Shown here: positions 31,261 to 43,010 of the stretch, piece after piece
Layout of the letters: every line of letters begins with the position of its first letter
How positions within the stretch are numbered: position 1 is the stretch's first letter
Source: Symbiodinium natans
Lineage: Eukaryota > Sar > Dinophyceae > Suessiales > Symbiodiniaceae
Assembly (NCBI GenBank): GCA_905221605.1
Contig: CAJNDS010002172.1
Span: forward strand, 362,613 to 426,612
Direction of reading: 5' to 3'
Length of the DNA: 64,000 bases
Notes under the pieces: generated by a model
The model's input: only the letters and a program-made list of their open reading frames with translations
Database searches by the model: none
Told to the model about the DNA's origin: nothing
Program-made: the position numbers and the translations under genes

Positions 31261-32330
31261 AGTTCCCAGCCTCGCTGCCCCTCCAGCCCCCAGCCCAGCC
31301 CCTCCCCCTCCAGCAGCCCAGCCTCAATGTCGCTGCCCCCAGTCCAGGCCTCACTGTTCGCTGCAGCCCCAGGCCCTCCCCCAGTCGCTGCTCATGGACG
31401 AGAAGGTGCAGATGGCGGAGAGAGCCAACTCCCAGTCGACGCCATAACTGTGCGGAAAGAAGGGCATAACAAGATCTGTAGCTGTGCCAGGCCTTGCCGG
31501 GAAGTTTGATTCACGTTGTCAGAATCGGAAGTGCCGGTGTGGCCCTCATGTTTTGCCCCCGGGGTCCTGTCGTGTTCTGTCCCCCGGCCCGCGCCAAACA
31601 CTGCCAACCGGCGGCGGCGAGCACAACCACCCGACGACGACGACGACCACGGTGGGTTAGGCGCACTCGTGTGAGCCAACACTTGGTTCACCCGAGGCAT
31701 GACATGGTGGGCTGGAACCGGCTGACGACGACGGCGACGCGGCGGGGACCACGACGCGGCGACGACGAGCGACGACGCGGCGAGGATGGGACGAGGCGAC
31801 GATGGGAGCGGGACGCGGGACGACGACGCGGCGACTCCCAGGCAGTCGCTGCAGCACACGCGCACGCAAACGCAAACGCAGATGCACACGCACGCGCACA
31901 CACAGACGCAAACGCACGCGCACGCACACACGCACACACGCATCACTCGAATCCTCAATCCTAAGAAGTGGTGAGGACAAGCAATGACAAGACCACGATG
32001 TGGCGACGACGACGAGGGCGACGACGAGGTACGAGCTTCGCTGCAGCCCTTGGGGGGCGGGCCTGAAAACCAGGCGCCAAAGGGCCTCTCCAGCCTCTCC
32101 AGCCTCTCCAGGCCCTCTAGCCCCTCCAGCCCCTCGCCCTCCAGGTTTTCCAGCCCCATCAGCCTTCCAGCCTCTCCAGCCTCCACAGCCCCTCCAAGCC
32201 CCTCCAAGCCCCTCCAGCCCCCCTCCTTTCCAGCCTCTCCAGCCTCTCCAGCCCCTTCAGCCCCCCAGCCTTTGCAGCCCAGTTTGTCTTGGAAAACAAC
32301 AAATTAGAGGCGCTTCATTGCCCTTCAAGC
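31260..32330 (+). repeat. Pyrimidine-rich CCAGCC/CCTCTCCAGCC DNA and (CGACGA) patches
   Basis: 31260-31400 and 32080-32290 are runs of CCTCTCCAGCC and CCCCTCCAGCC. 31640-31850 is rich in CGACGACG. 31843-31945 is an alternating (CACACG)/(CGCAAA) tract with Z-DNA-prone purine-pyrimidine alternation. No gene supported. Confidence 0.7.
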
Positions 32331-32559
32331 TCTCCCACTCACTGTCCTCTCGGCTCTTGCCCTCCAGCCCAATCCTCCAGCAGCCCCTCAGCCCTCCACC
32401 CCAACTGTTCCCCTCCGACGGGACGGCGATGCGGAAGGACGATGTGCCGGGAGACGATGCGGGGAGGACGACACGACGTAGCGGCAACGACACTGCGACG
32501 ACGACGCAACACGGGGGGGAGGGGACGCGGAGACGACTGACCACGCAGGCCCTCCTTGC

Positions 32560-33010
32560 CCGAAAGATTAGAGGCCGCCATTCTCAGGCCCACCAGGCCC
32601 TTGGAAGCCCAAAGATCACTACTTTTTTCAGGCCCATTCTGGGACTCAAAGCCCGAGAGTCAGAGAAGCCCCAAAGATTAGAGGCCCTCCACTGAACCCC
32701 TCCCTGGGACTCAAAGCCCGAAACCCTTCACTGCCCTCCCGAGAGAAGCCCCAGAGATTAGAGGCCCTTCACTGCCCTCTAACCTGGGACTCAAAGCCCG
32801 AAAGAAGCCCAGGAGATTAGAAGCCCTTCACTGCCCTCTAAACCCTGGGACGCAAAGCCCAAGAGAAGCCCCAGAGGCCCTTCGCTGCCTCTAACCTGGA
32901 ACTCAAAGCCCGAAAGAAGCCCCAGAGATTAGAAGCCCTTCGCCCCTCTTAACCTGGGACGCACAGCCCGAGAGAAGTCCCAGAGATTAGAGGGCCCTTC
33001 ACTGCCCTCT
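32560..33010 (+). repeat. About 60-70-bp minisatellite, AGATTAGAGGCCCTTCACTG type
   Basis: About seven diverged units, each with CCCAGAGATTAGAGGCCCTT, CACTGCCCTCTAACCTGGGA and CTCAAAGCCCGAAAGAAG. Not coding. Confidence 0.8.
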
Positions 33011-33024
33011 AACCTGGGGCTCAA

Positions 33025-33420
33025 AGCCAGAGCCGCGTTACCCCAATGTTACCCCAAATGTCCCTGAGCCGGCGTTAGCCCAATGTTACCCCGAATGTTC
33101 CCCCCAGAGCCGCGTTAAACAATGTTACCCTGAGCCCGCGTTGCCCCAATGTTACCCCAAATGTTCCCCCCAGAGCCCGCGTTACCCCAATGTTACCCTT
33201 GTGCCGGCATTACCCCAATGTTATCCCAGACGTTACCCCAATATTACCCCTAAACCGACGTTACCCCAAAATGTTACCCTGAGCCGGCGTTACCCCAATG
33301 TTACCCCCGTGTTCCAGAGCCGCGTTAACGCAAAATGTTGCCCCAAACGCCGCTGCCCCAATGTTACCCCAAATGTTCCGCCCCGAGCCCCATGACCCCA
33401 ATGTTACCCCCGGAGCCGCG
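33025..33420 (+). repeat. CGTTACCCCAATGTTACCCC minisatellite, first array
   Basis: Diverged tandem units of GAGCCGGCGTTACCCCAATG followed by TTACCCC. The same satellite makes the left ends of blocks B and C. Confidence 0.85.
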
Positions 33421-33780
33421 TGGAAGGATACCGGATGATATGAGGACCAGGGCTCTTATGGCGACGACGCGATGACAGCGACGACGCGGCGACGGGACGA
33501 CGAGGCGACGACGCGGCGGCGGCCACTACACGGCGGAGGATAGTGGGAGTGAGGAAAGTGAGGGCCCTTACGAGGAGTGAGGGCTCGCTGGAGAAGTGAG
33601 AGCCTTTAGTGAACACGCTTCGGGGAGTGCGGGCCCTCGCTGGAGTGGGGCCCTTGGTGAGGGCCCTTGACGGGAGTGAGGGCCCTCACTGGGGGAGTGA
33701 GGGGGAGTGAGGGCCCTCGTTTCTAGTGAGGGCGCTTAGGGGGTGAGTGAAGGCCAGAGAGGGCCCAGAGAGAGGAGCCA
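33420..33780 (+). repeat. (CGA)n patch and GAGTGAGGGCCCTCACTGG repeats
   Basis: 33460-33530 is CGACGACGCGG-rich. 33540-33770 repeats GTGAGGGCCCTCAC-type units that are themselves near-palindromes. No gene. Confidence 0.75.
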
Positions 33781-33900
33781 ATGTTACCCCCAGAGCCCCC
33801 GTTACCCCAATATTACCCCTAAGCCCGCGTTACCCCAATGTACCCCTGAGCCCGCGTTACCCACATGTTACCCCTGATCCTGCGTTACCCCAATGTTACC

Positions 33901-35070
<1,170 letters not shown>

Positions 35071-35389
35071 CCGCGCCAAATGTTGCCACCCAAGCCGCGC
35101 CAAATGTTGCCACCCAAATGTTGCCACCCAAATGTTGCCACCCATATGTTGCCACCGAAACCGCTGCTCTCTCTTATGCTGCCGCCTCTCTCTTATGCTG
35201 GCGTCTCTAGACCCCACCAGAGATCGTCGTACTCAGAGCTGATTCAAAACTCGAACGGGGGACCTCAGCGCAGCGCAGGTGTACCCAGCGCAGCGCAGGT
35301 GTACCCGGTGTACCCGCAGGTTCACCGGGTACACCGGGGAGGGGGCGACGACGCGACGACGACAATGCGACGACGAGGCGCACCCCTGC

Positions 35390-35890
35390 CAGCAACCCTT
35401 AGAGGCCTCTCACTGCGCTCCTGACCCCTGCCAGCAACCCTTAGAGGCCTCCTGCGCTCCTGACCCCTGCCAGCAACCCTTAGAAGCCTCTCACTGCGCT
35501 CCTGACCCCTGCCAGCAACCTTAGAGGCCTCTCACTGCGCTCCTAACCCCTGCCAGCAACCCTGAGAGGCTTCTCACTGCGCTCCTGACCCCTGCCAGCA
35601 ACCTTAGAGGCCTCTCACTGCGCTCCTAACCCCTGCCAGCAACCCTTAGAGGCCTCTAACTGCGCTCCTGACCCCTGCCCAGCAACCCTTAGAGGCCTCT
35701 CACTGCGCTCCTGACCCCTGCCAGCAACCCCTAGAGGCCTCTAACTGCGCTCCTGACCCCTGCCCAGCAACCCTTAGAGGCCTCTCACGCCTCCTGCTCC
35801 TAACCCCTGCCAGCAACCCTTAGAGGCCTCACTGCGCTCCTGACCCCTACCAGCAACCCTTAGAGGCCTCTCAGCGCTCCTCCCTGCCAC
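35390..35890 (-). repeat. About 42-bp minisatellite, inverse of 15957-16408
   Basis: About twelve units with CAGCAACCCTTAGAGGCCTC and ACTGCGCTCCTGACCCCTGC. This is the outer end of block C. Confidence 0.9.
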
Positions 35891-36059
35891 TGCCCCGCAG
35901 CCACTGCAGCCCCTGCGACCACTGCAGCCCTTTCCAGGCCCTGCGGCCTGCAGCCACTGCAGCCAGCCCCCAAGTCCAAGGCTGCCAGCCTGCAGCCCGT
36001 GCAGCCCCCGCGCCAGCCTAATGAGCCAATTGCCAGCCAATTGTTGCTAGCCAATTGCT

Positions 36060-36490
36060 GCCGAGCAGGTTCCGGGTACACCGGGAAGGGGGCGACGAAC
36101 GCGCGTGCACGACGACGACGCGGCAACACCGACGACGCGACAACGTTGCACCTGAGGGCAAAACCGGCGCAGGTGTACCTGGTGAACCTGCGGGTACACC
36201 GGGTTCACCGGACCCATGTGGGCAAACTGGCGCAGGTGAACCCGGTGAACCCGCAGGTACACCGGGTTCACCGAGCCTCTGTGTCGACGCGACAACGGAG
36301 GGCAAAACCGGCGCAGGTGTACCTGGTGAACCTGCGGGTACACCGGGTTCACCGGGCCTCTGTGTCGACGCGACGAAGCGCCGTACGTCCACCGCTATGT
36401 CGCCACAAAACCGCTACTCTCTCTTATGCTGCCGTCTCTAGACCCCACCAGAGATCGTCGTACTCAGAGCTGATTCAAAACTCGAAGGGT
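36060..36490 (+). repeat. GGTGTACCTGGTGAACCTGCG repeats and duplicated CAGAGCTGATTCAAAACTCG segment
   Basis: Three to four units of GGGTACACCGGGTTCACCG with GCGCAGGTGTACCTGGTGAA. The segment ending in TCGTACTCAGAGCTGATTCA at 36450-36485 repeats 35220-35257 and, inverted, about 16545-16580. Confidence 0.75.
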
Positions 36491-36689
36491 GTTGGGCGTA
36501 CGGACTCGACGCAAAACTGAAGAATCGACAGGGCTGAGAGGCCCAAAAACACAACGATCTTCGGCCATTTGGCCGCGAAAATTTGCTCGTAATCGAAACT
36601 CCAACACAATGCAGTTCTGAGACGGGAGAGTCCGCGGGACTTCAGCCTCACGTTGCTGGCCTTGTGTTTGGTTGTCTTGCAATAAGTGC

Positions 36690-37400
36690 TTCTGCGCTAG
36701 CGGTTGCTTCCTTGTAGACACGCGCGCTCGCTAGCTTGCGTACTGGGCTGCTGATGCGGTAAAGGGGCTAACTTCAAAGGAAAGTGCTGACTGGTGGCTT
36801 CAGACAGAACATCATTCCACTCGGCCGGCAATAAGCCTGGCTTAAGCCTGTCCGTAACCCACTTCTGCATTTCTGCGGTTGGGGAACGTTTGCGAACACC
36901 CTGCTGCAATGCGGCTGCATCGTGGGGCACACTGGCTGGAGGCTGGCTGGGTAGGTTCCAGTGCTTAATGGTGTTGATGATTGTTTCTAAGAGGGTGGTG
37001 CCCGCCGGTTTTCCAGCTGCCCAAAGGGAAATCAGAAAGGGGGTTGGCTGGATGAGCAGAAAGTCGATCTGCGAGTGGGTTTCGCTTCTGCTATACGTGT
37101 GGCTGGGGCTGCAATGCCAAGTATTCAGGGCTATCATGCCGGTTCGTTTGAGCAGCTTAGCTAGGTTCTCTTCGTCTGGCTTTGGGTTTGAGGCCGGTTG
37201 TGCTTTCGACCTACATACGGGCGGGTCTCCTGCAATGTCATGTTGAAATCGCCTGCCACTAACAAGGTGTCCCGAAGGGGAGCCGCTCTGCACGCCTTAG
37301 TCAGAACTGAGGCCCTGTCTGCCTTCTTCGCCTGAACAGTCTTGCTGGAGGACCAAACGTGCTGATAGACCGCTTGCAGGGTCACTCTGGACCCCATCTA
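36690..37400 (-). pseudogene. LINE retrotransposon fragment, endonuclease region, frameshifted
   Basis: Minus-strand frames encode the endonuclease/exonuclease/phosphatase fold used by LINE elements. TLLVAGDFNMTLQ (GDFN motif) is in one frame near 37240. LLKRTGMIALNTWH and SETHSQIDFLLIQ are in the next frame to 36697 (families have LxxLNTW and SxIDxIL). A frameshift near 37210 separates the two halves, and no reverse transcriptase follows. It is a dead 5' fragment. The minus-strand part up to about 37590 may be more of the same element. Confidence 0.6.
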
Positions 37401-37599
37401 ATCGAATCGCGCCGGCAGGGGAGATACAATCCCAGCCTGAACACTGAACTTCGATGTGGATTTCCAGCGAGTCTCCTACAAATTAAGACATTGCATAGGC
37501 TGGTTGCGTCCGTTTTCAGCCAGGTTTTGATGATTTCTGACCACTGCTGTTCACCGACCTGACACCTGCGCTTGGCAAGGATTCGCTGGCTTAGGCGTT

Positions 37600-38070
37600 G
37601 AGTTGCGCCCGGGCACGAAAGCAGCTGCAGCTGCCGGCCTGTCAGTCGTTGCCGCGCGCGTCCGCTTTAAGCCCCCCGTCAAGCCCCGCTTCAAGCCCCC
37701 CCCCCCCTGCTCCCCGTAAGCTCCCCGGGGTGATGACGGTCAGATTCAGGGAGCTTTTGTCTCCCCCACATCCTATCTTTAGTCTCCAAGTTGACAGTAG
37801 CGTCTCTGCTTCTTTCTCTCTGCTCAAGCAGAGGCTCTTAAGGACTGAATGAATTTCCAAGATTCATAAGCTTTGAAATACGATGAAATACCTGTTTCTC
37901 CCTTCTCCAGAAACTTTAACTGTTTATAGAACTGTTTGCAGAAAGAACTATGCGTATCTTCTTCCACCATAAGTTGGGGTAACCTCCTACAACAAGCTTG
38001 ACAAACAGTCCAAGCCGAACGACGGTGTGAAGGCAATGATCTGTGTCCTTTTCGCGTTCAACGTCCGAAC
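37600..38070. other. Unassigned unique DNA before the telomeric domain
   Basis: About 470 bases with no convincing gene. A poly-C run lies near 37700. The telomere-type arrays start at 38071. Confidence 0.4.
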
Positions 38071-38384
38071 ACTCCAAGCCTTAAACCCTAAACCCTAAAC
38101 CCTAAACCCTAAACCCTAAACCCTTAACTCCAGTTAAAAAAAAAACCCTTAACCCTTAACCCTAAACCCTAAACCTTAAACCCTAAACCCTAAACCCTAA
38201 ACCCTAAACCCTAAACCCTAAACCCTAAACCCTAAACCCTAAACCCTAAACCCTAAACCCTAAACCCTAAACCCTAAACCCTAAACCCTAAACCCTAAAC
38301 CCTAAACCCTAAACCCTAAACCCTAAACCCTAAACCCTAAACCCTAAACCCTAAACCCTAAACCCTAAACCCTAAACCCTAAAC
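38071..38384 (-). repeat. Interstitial telomeric array, CCCTAAA, longest near the left border
   Basis: About 300 bases of CCCTAAA with a few variants (CCCTTAA, and one A-rich interruption at 38137). It is the first large array. Left of it only a remnant of two units exists (about 18345-18361). Confidence 0.95.
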
Positions 38385-38499
38385 TTAGCGAGGGCTCGTT
38401 GGAGCGTGCAGCAGAGCCCGAGCGGTTGCTGCCGAGCTTGGCAGAGCCAGAGCATCTGTGCTGCGAGAGGCTTTGCAAATTGGTAACGTTTGCAAGCTG

Positions 38500-38525
38500 C
38501 AGCTGGAGGGTTAAGCCTCCAGCTT
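38500..38525. other. Small hairpin
   Basis: CTGGAGG and CCTCCAG flank a six-base loop. It sits in unassigned DNA between telomeric arrays. Function unknown. Confidence 0.4.
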
Positions 38526-38924
38526 GAGCCTGGGATTGACGCTTTGCGAGCAGGGCCTCAGCCATACCACCAAGTAGGTAGGCTAATTAAGTGTGCCCGG
38601 CCAGCACACCTCTTCTAATTAAAGCCAATGCCCGAAAGTCTAGACCATTTGGCCTGGCGGCGTGTTGGGTTCTTGGTTTAGGGTTTGGATTCGGGGGCCT
38701 CCCCCCTGTAATGAAAAATGCCGGCCTCATTTCTTCTCCTGGCCCCCCTGCCTGGCCCGCCCTGGCCCCTTCCTGGGCCCCCCTCTGGCCTGGCTCTGCC
38801 TCAAACCCTCGAAAACCTCTCCTTTTCTATGAAGCTGAAACCCGTACAAACGGCCGGGACCTGGCCTCAAACCTTTCCCCTGGCTGAGACTGGCCATCGG
38901 TGACGGAAAGGTAAAAAAAGTAAG

Positions 38925-39115
38925 CGGTTGCCATGAGTTTAGGCCTAAAACCCTAAACGGAATAGGTTTGGGTGGTTTTGCCGCCTCGGACGGCGTGGGG
39001 TGGGAGAAAAGTCTGACATGGCCCTCCACAATCGGGCCAGAGCTGCTCTTCGCACCTGACGAGTCATTCGAGCCGCTGCTGCATCCTAACCTTCACAGCA
39101 TCTACGTATTTCAGC
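38925..39115 (+). repeat. About 190-bp duplicated segment, copy 1
   Basis: Begins GAGTTTAGGCCTAAAACCC and contains TTTTGCCGCCTCGGACGGCG and AATCGGGCCAGAGCTGCTCT. Copy 2 is at 40130-40320. Both copies end directly in a CCCTAAA array. One frame is open in both copies (GPELLFAPDESFE against GPKLLFAPHEAFE), so an exon origin is possible. Confidence 0.8.
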
Positions 39116-39261
39116 AAACCCTAAACCCTAAACCCTAAACCCTAGACCCTAAACCCTAAACCCTAAACCCTAAACCCTAAACCCTAATCCCTAATCCCTA
39201 AACCCTAAACCCTAAACCCTAAACCCTAAACCCTAAACCCTAAACCCTAAACCCTAAACTT
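39115..39261 (-). repeat. Interstitial telomeric array
   Basis: About 145 bases of CCCTAAA with a few CCCTAAT variants. Confidence 0.95.
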
Positions 39262-39284
39262 ATGAGGCCCGCTACTGAATAAGG

Positions 39285-39710
39285 TGCAAAACCAAAAACG
39301 CATACCCAAGCCCAAAAATGCATATCCAAAAACGCATGTCCAAAAATGTATTTTCCAAAAATGCATATCCAAAAATGTATGTTCCAAAAACGCATGTCCA
39401 AAACCGCATGTCCAAAAATGCATGTTCCAAAATCGCATATCCAAAAATGCATGTTCCGAAAATGCATGTCCAAAAACGCATGTCCAAACATGCATGTACC
39501 GGCGACGGCCCATGGAGGGGGGGAGGGCCGCCTGTCCTGGGTAGGGCGAGGGGTGGGTGGGCAGCTGGGTGCAGCGAGGGTGGAGAGGAGCTCAATGTCA
39601 GAACATGTGTTTTTGACATGTCTTTTTGGAAGATGCATGTTTGGATATGCATTTTTGGACATGCGTTTTTGGAACATGCGTTTTTGGATCCGGTGTGAAC
39701 ATGCGTTTTC
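39285..39710. repeat. Strand-switching satellite 3
   Basis: The left arm (39285-39500) repeats a 14-15-base unit of the type TGTCCAAAAACGCA. The right arm (39600-39710) repeats its complement (TGCGTTTTTGGACA). About 100 bases of G-rich unique DNA lie between them. Frames on both strands are open because of the repeat. Confidence 0.85.
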
Positions 39711-39835
39711 CGAGATTCCAGGATTCCCAGACCTTATTCATAACGGGCCTTATAACCCTAAACCCTAAACCCTAAGCCCTAAACCCTGAACCCTGAACCC
39801 TAAACCCTAAACCCTAAACCCTAAACTCAGGGCCT

Positions 39836-40075
39836 TGGCCGCCCCCCTACAAAGGGGCCTTTCGACTTCTGCAGCTCTGGATGGCGCTGGCAGTTTCGGG
39901 AGGGTACCCCAAGGCCCCCAGGCCAAGAAGAGCCGGATTCCGCCGTAGCGTGCCCAAGGGGCCAGGGGGCCTCGGGCCGGCTCAGGCAGGGCGGGTGCTC
40001 AAAAAACTCAATTTTGGTGGCCCCCTGACTGGCTGGCCCTGGCTCGCCTTTCTACCATTCCTTTGACTTTCGGAC
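39836..40075 (+). other. Unassigned G/C-rich unique segment
   Basis: A short plus-strand open frame of about 60 codons is present, with no motif. It may be an exon or intron piece of an unrecognised gene between telomeric arrays. Confidence 0.25.
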
Positions 40076-40129
40076 CCAACCCCGAACGTCATGAAACTGA
40101 ATATGTGTTTTAGAAGTGGACTGTTGCCT

Positions 40130-40320
40130 TGAGTTTAGGCCTAAACCCTAAACGGAATAGGTTTGGATGGCTTTGCCGCCTCGGACGGCGTGGGGTGGGA
40201 GAAAGATGGCCTTCCACAATCGGGCCAAAGCTGCTCTTCGCACCTCACGAAGCTTTCGAGCTTGTTCCGAAACCTAACCTTCACAGCACCTACGCCCTAT
40301 CACAGCAAGCCCTAAACCTT
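40130..40320 (+). repeat. About 190-bp duplicated segment, copy 2
   Basis: Matches 38925-39115 with scattered differences and again runs straight into CCCTAAA repeats. Confidence 0.8.
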
Positions 40321-41075
40321 AAACCCTAAATAAACCCTAAACCCTAAACCCTAAACCTTGAACCCTAAACCCTAAACCTTAAACCCTCAACCCTAAACTC
40401 AACCTTAAACCCTAAACCCTAAACCCTAAACCCTAAACCCTAAACCCTAAACCCTAAACCCTAAACCCTAAACCCTAAACCTTAAACCCTCAACCTTAAA
40501 CCCTCAACCCTAAACCAAACCCTAAACGGTGTAGGTTTGCCGTCGTTCATCAGTTCTTTCGTCGGGAGTTGTGGCCTTGATTTAAGTGTGAACCTTGGGA
40601 GCTGCAGGCACAAATTCCTTTCCGGCAGCATTATCATCTCAAGGGACATAATCAAACGCGTATTCCAAAGAGAAGCATGTTGCGGCCGGACCACCTCTTC
40701 CCGCATGACCTGTCGAACCAGCACCATCAGGACCGTCCAAACATGTCGCGCGCCTCACGCGAATATTGAAGTCGGTCCATCATTAGTGTGAAGCTGCTAT
40801 ACGCTATACGGGCTTAGAAGAGGGGCCAGAGCTTCCGAATTAGTTGACTTCCATAGCCTTCCTGACATAGCCTTCCTTGTTGTCCCTCTTTTCTGCACGG
40901 ACCTCAAGCCCTCCCAAACCCAAAACCCAGAAAACCCTAAACCCCAAACCCCAGACCCCGAACCCCAAACCTTAACCCCAAACCCTGAACCCCAAACCCC
41001 AAACCCTAAACCCTCAACCCCAAACCCTAAACCCTAAACCCTAAACCCTAAACCTTAAACCCCTCCATGGAATCT
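40310..41075 (-). repeat. Degenerate telomeric arrays around a unique 290-bp segment
   Basis: CCCTAAA, CCTTAAA and CCCCAAA variants fill 40310-40525 and 40915-41070. The unique DNA between (about 40530-40910) has an open frame on each strand but no recognisable protein. Confidence 0.75.
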
Positions 41076-41154
41076 CCATGCCGAAAGGATTTGACTCGCA
41101 ATGTGGAGGAACTCCAAGAAAGAGGTGGGCGGCCCTCGTGGTACAGGGATGTAT

Positions 41155-41580
41155 AGGGTTTAGGTTTTAGGGTTTAGGGTTTAGGGTTTAGGATGTAGGG
41201 TTTAGGGTTTAGGGGTTTCGGGGTTTGGGGGTTTTGGGATTTTTGGCTTTTGGGGGGGTTTATGGGGTTTTATGGCTTTTGGGTTTTGTTGGCGGTTTGC
41301 GGTGGGAGGCGTATGGGGTTTGACGGGGTTTGACGGGGTTTGGGGGTATGGGGGTTTGGGGGTTTGGGGTTTTAGAGGTTTTGGGGTTTTTGGGGGTTCT
41401 ATGAGGCTTTACGGGTTTTAGGGTTTTAGGGTTCAGGGCTTTCAGGGGTTAAAGGCATAGCGTCAGGGCCGAAATCTGTGGTGGTTGGAGAGAATTTGCA
41501 GACCCGCGGTTTAGGGTTTAGGGTTTAGGGTTTAGGGTTTAGAGTTTAGGGTTTAGGGTTTAGGGTTTAGGGTTTAGGGC
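41155..41580 (+). repeat. Telomeric array, opposite orientation (TTTAGGG), degenerating to GGGGTTT
   Basis: TTTAGGG at 41155-41215 decays into T/G-rich variants to about 41450 and returns as clean repeats at 41510-41578. The orientation flips relative to 40310-41075. Confidence 0.85.
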
Positions 41581-41869
41581 TGACGGTTTCGAAAGTTGGG
41601 GGATGCTGTTTACGGAGCTCGGCCGTGACTCCTTTGTGACTTTTGCCTTGCAATCCTAACCTTAAAAACCTGAAATTCTAAACCCTACACCCTAAACCCT
41701 AAACACTAAACCCTACACCCCAAACCCTAAATTTCGACCCTAAACCCTAAACCCTAAACCCTAAACCCTAAACCCTAAACCCTAAACCCTAAACCCTAAA
41801 CCCTAAACCCTAAATCCTAAACCCTAAGCCTCTCCCACATAAAAATACTTTAAATGTTGGGGAGTAAAT

Positions 41870-42265
41870 GACATGGTCATTTTTGTGCTGGGCAAGGTTA
41901 TTTTTTTTACCGGGCAAGGTCATTCTTTTGCTGGGCATGGTCATTCATGTACTGGGCAAGGTCATCTCTTTACTGGGCAAGGTTATTTTTTACTGGGCAA
42001 GGTCATTTTTTACGGGGCAAGGTCTCTCTTTTACTGGGCAAGGTGATTTTATTGACTGGGCAAGGCCATTTTTTTACCGGGCAAGGTATTTTGACAAAAT
42101 AATTTTGTTTACTGGGCAAGGTCATTTTTTGGCTGGGCAAGGTCTTTTTTTCTGGGCAAGGTCATTTGTTTTACTGGGCAAGTTTTTTTTCAAACTGGGC
42201 AAGGTCATTTTGTACTTGGCAAGGTTATCTTTTTACTGGGCAAGGCTGGGCAAGGTCGTTCTATA
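41870..42265 (+). repeat. About 20-bp tandem repeat, ACTGGGCAAGGTCATTTTTT
   Basis: About 19 imperfect units of ACTGGGCAAGGTCATTTTTT with variable T-run length. A 132-codon frame across it has a periodic FxGQG pattern and is repeat-encoded. It is unlike any other satellite in the window. Confidence 0.9.
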
Positions 42266-42893
42266 AGTGAAATATCTTTTTTTATGTTATGGGATTCTTT
42301 GGGCGGGTGGGTATTTTCCTGGAGTGAGTAATTGCTTGACTAGTGAATGCTTGAACTTGAGATGCTGAACCCTAAGCCCTAAGCCCTAAGCCCTAAGCCC
42401 TAAACCCTAAACCTTAAACCCTAAGCCCTAAACCCTCCCGGCGCTCTCAGCTGGCCCGGCCCCCATCTCCCCCCCAAAAGCGCACCCGGTGCGCTCCCTC
42501 CGAACCCCCCTAAACCCCAAACCCCAAACCCTAAACCTAAACCCTAAACCTAAACCCTAAGCCCTAAAGCCTAAACCCTTAACCCTAAACCCTCAAGCCT
42601 CTGTAACTTGAAATTATTCAAAAAATCCTAAACAGAAACTCCTCGAAATTTCCCCGGACCTGAGCCCGTAATCATTTCAATAAACCCTAACACCTTAGAC
42701 CCCAAACCCCAAACCCCAAACCCTAAGCCCCAAACCCTAAACCCGAAACCCTAAACCCCAATCCTAAACCAATGCGTTTAGGGTTTAGGGTTTAGGGTTT
42801 TAGTGCCTTAGGGCCTCTAAACCCTAAACCCTAGACCCGAAACCCTAAACCCTAAACCCTAAACCCTAAGCGCAGCACAGGCATGTCTTCGCG

Positions 42894-43010
42894 ACTGACG
42901 ACTCGTAGCGACATCGGGGAGCTCATGCGACAGGTGTCCTCATCCATGGGCTTACCTGCCGGACAGAAGGCAGCGAGCTGTCGACACGGGTATTTAGGTT
43001 AGGGTCCACG
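42894..43010 (+). other. Possible first exon of the ATPase gene
   Basis: An ATG at 42894 opens MSSRLTTRSDIGELMRQ and continues about 35 codons before a stop. It is the only Met-initiated, non-repeat stretch I can find upstream of the first sure ATPase exon. P2-type ATPases need a short N-terminal extension at this point. The splice to 44351 is not established. Confidence 0.25.

Noticed and set aside
31840-31985. His/Thr-rich and Arg-rich short proteins
   Set aside because: They are translations of the CACACG/CGCAAA dinucleotide-like tract.
36697-37293. Intact host gene on the minus strand
   Set aside because: The motifs are those of a LINE endonuclease, and the first half is in another frame, so it is a dead retroelement fragment.
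41868-42266. 132-residue frame with FxGQG periodicity
   Set aside because: It mirrors the 20-bp tandem repeat; it has no independent coding signal.
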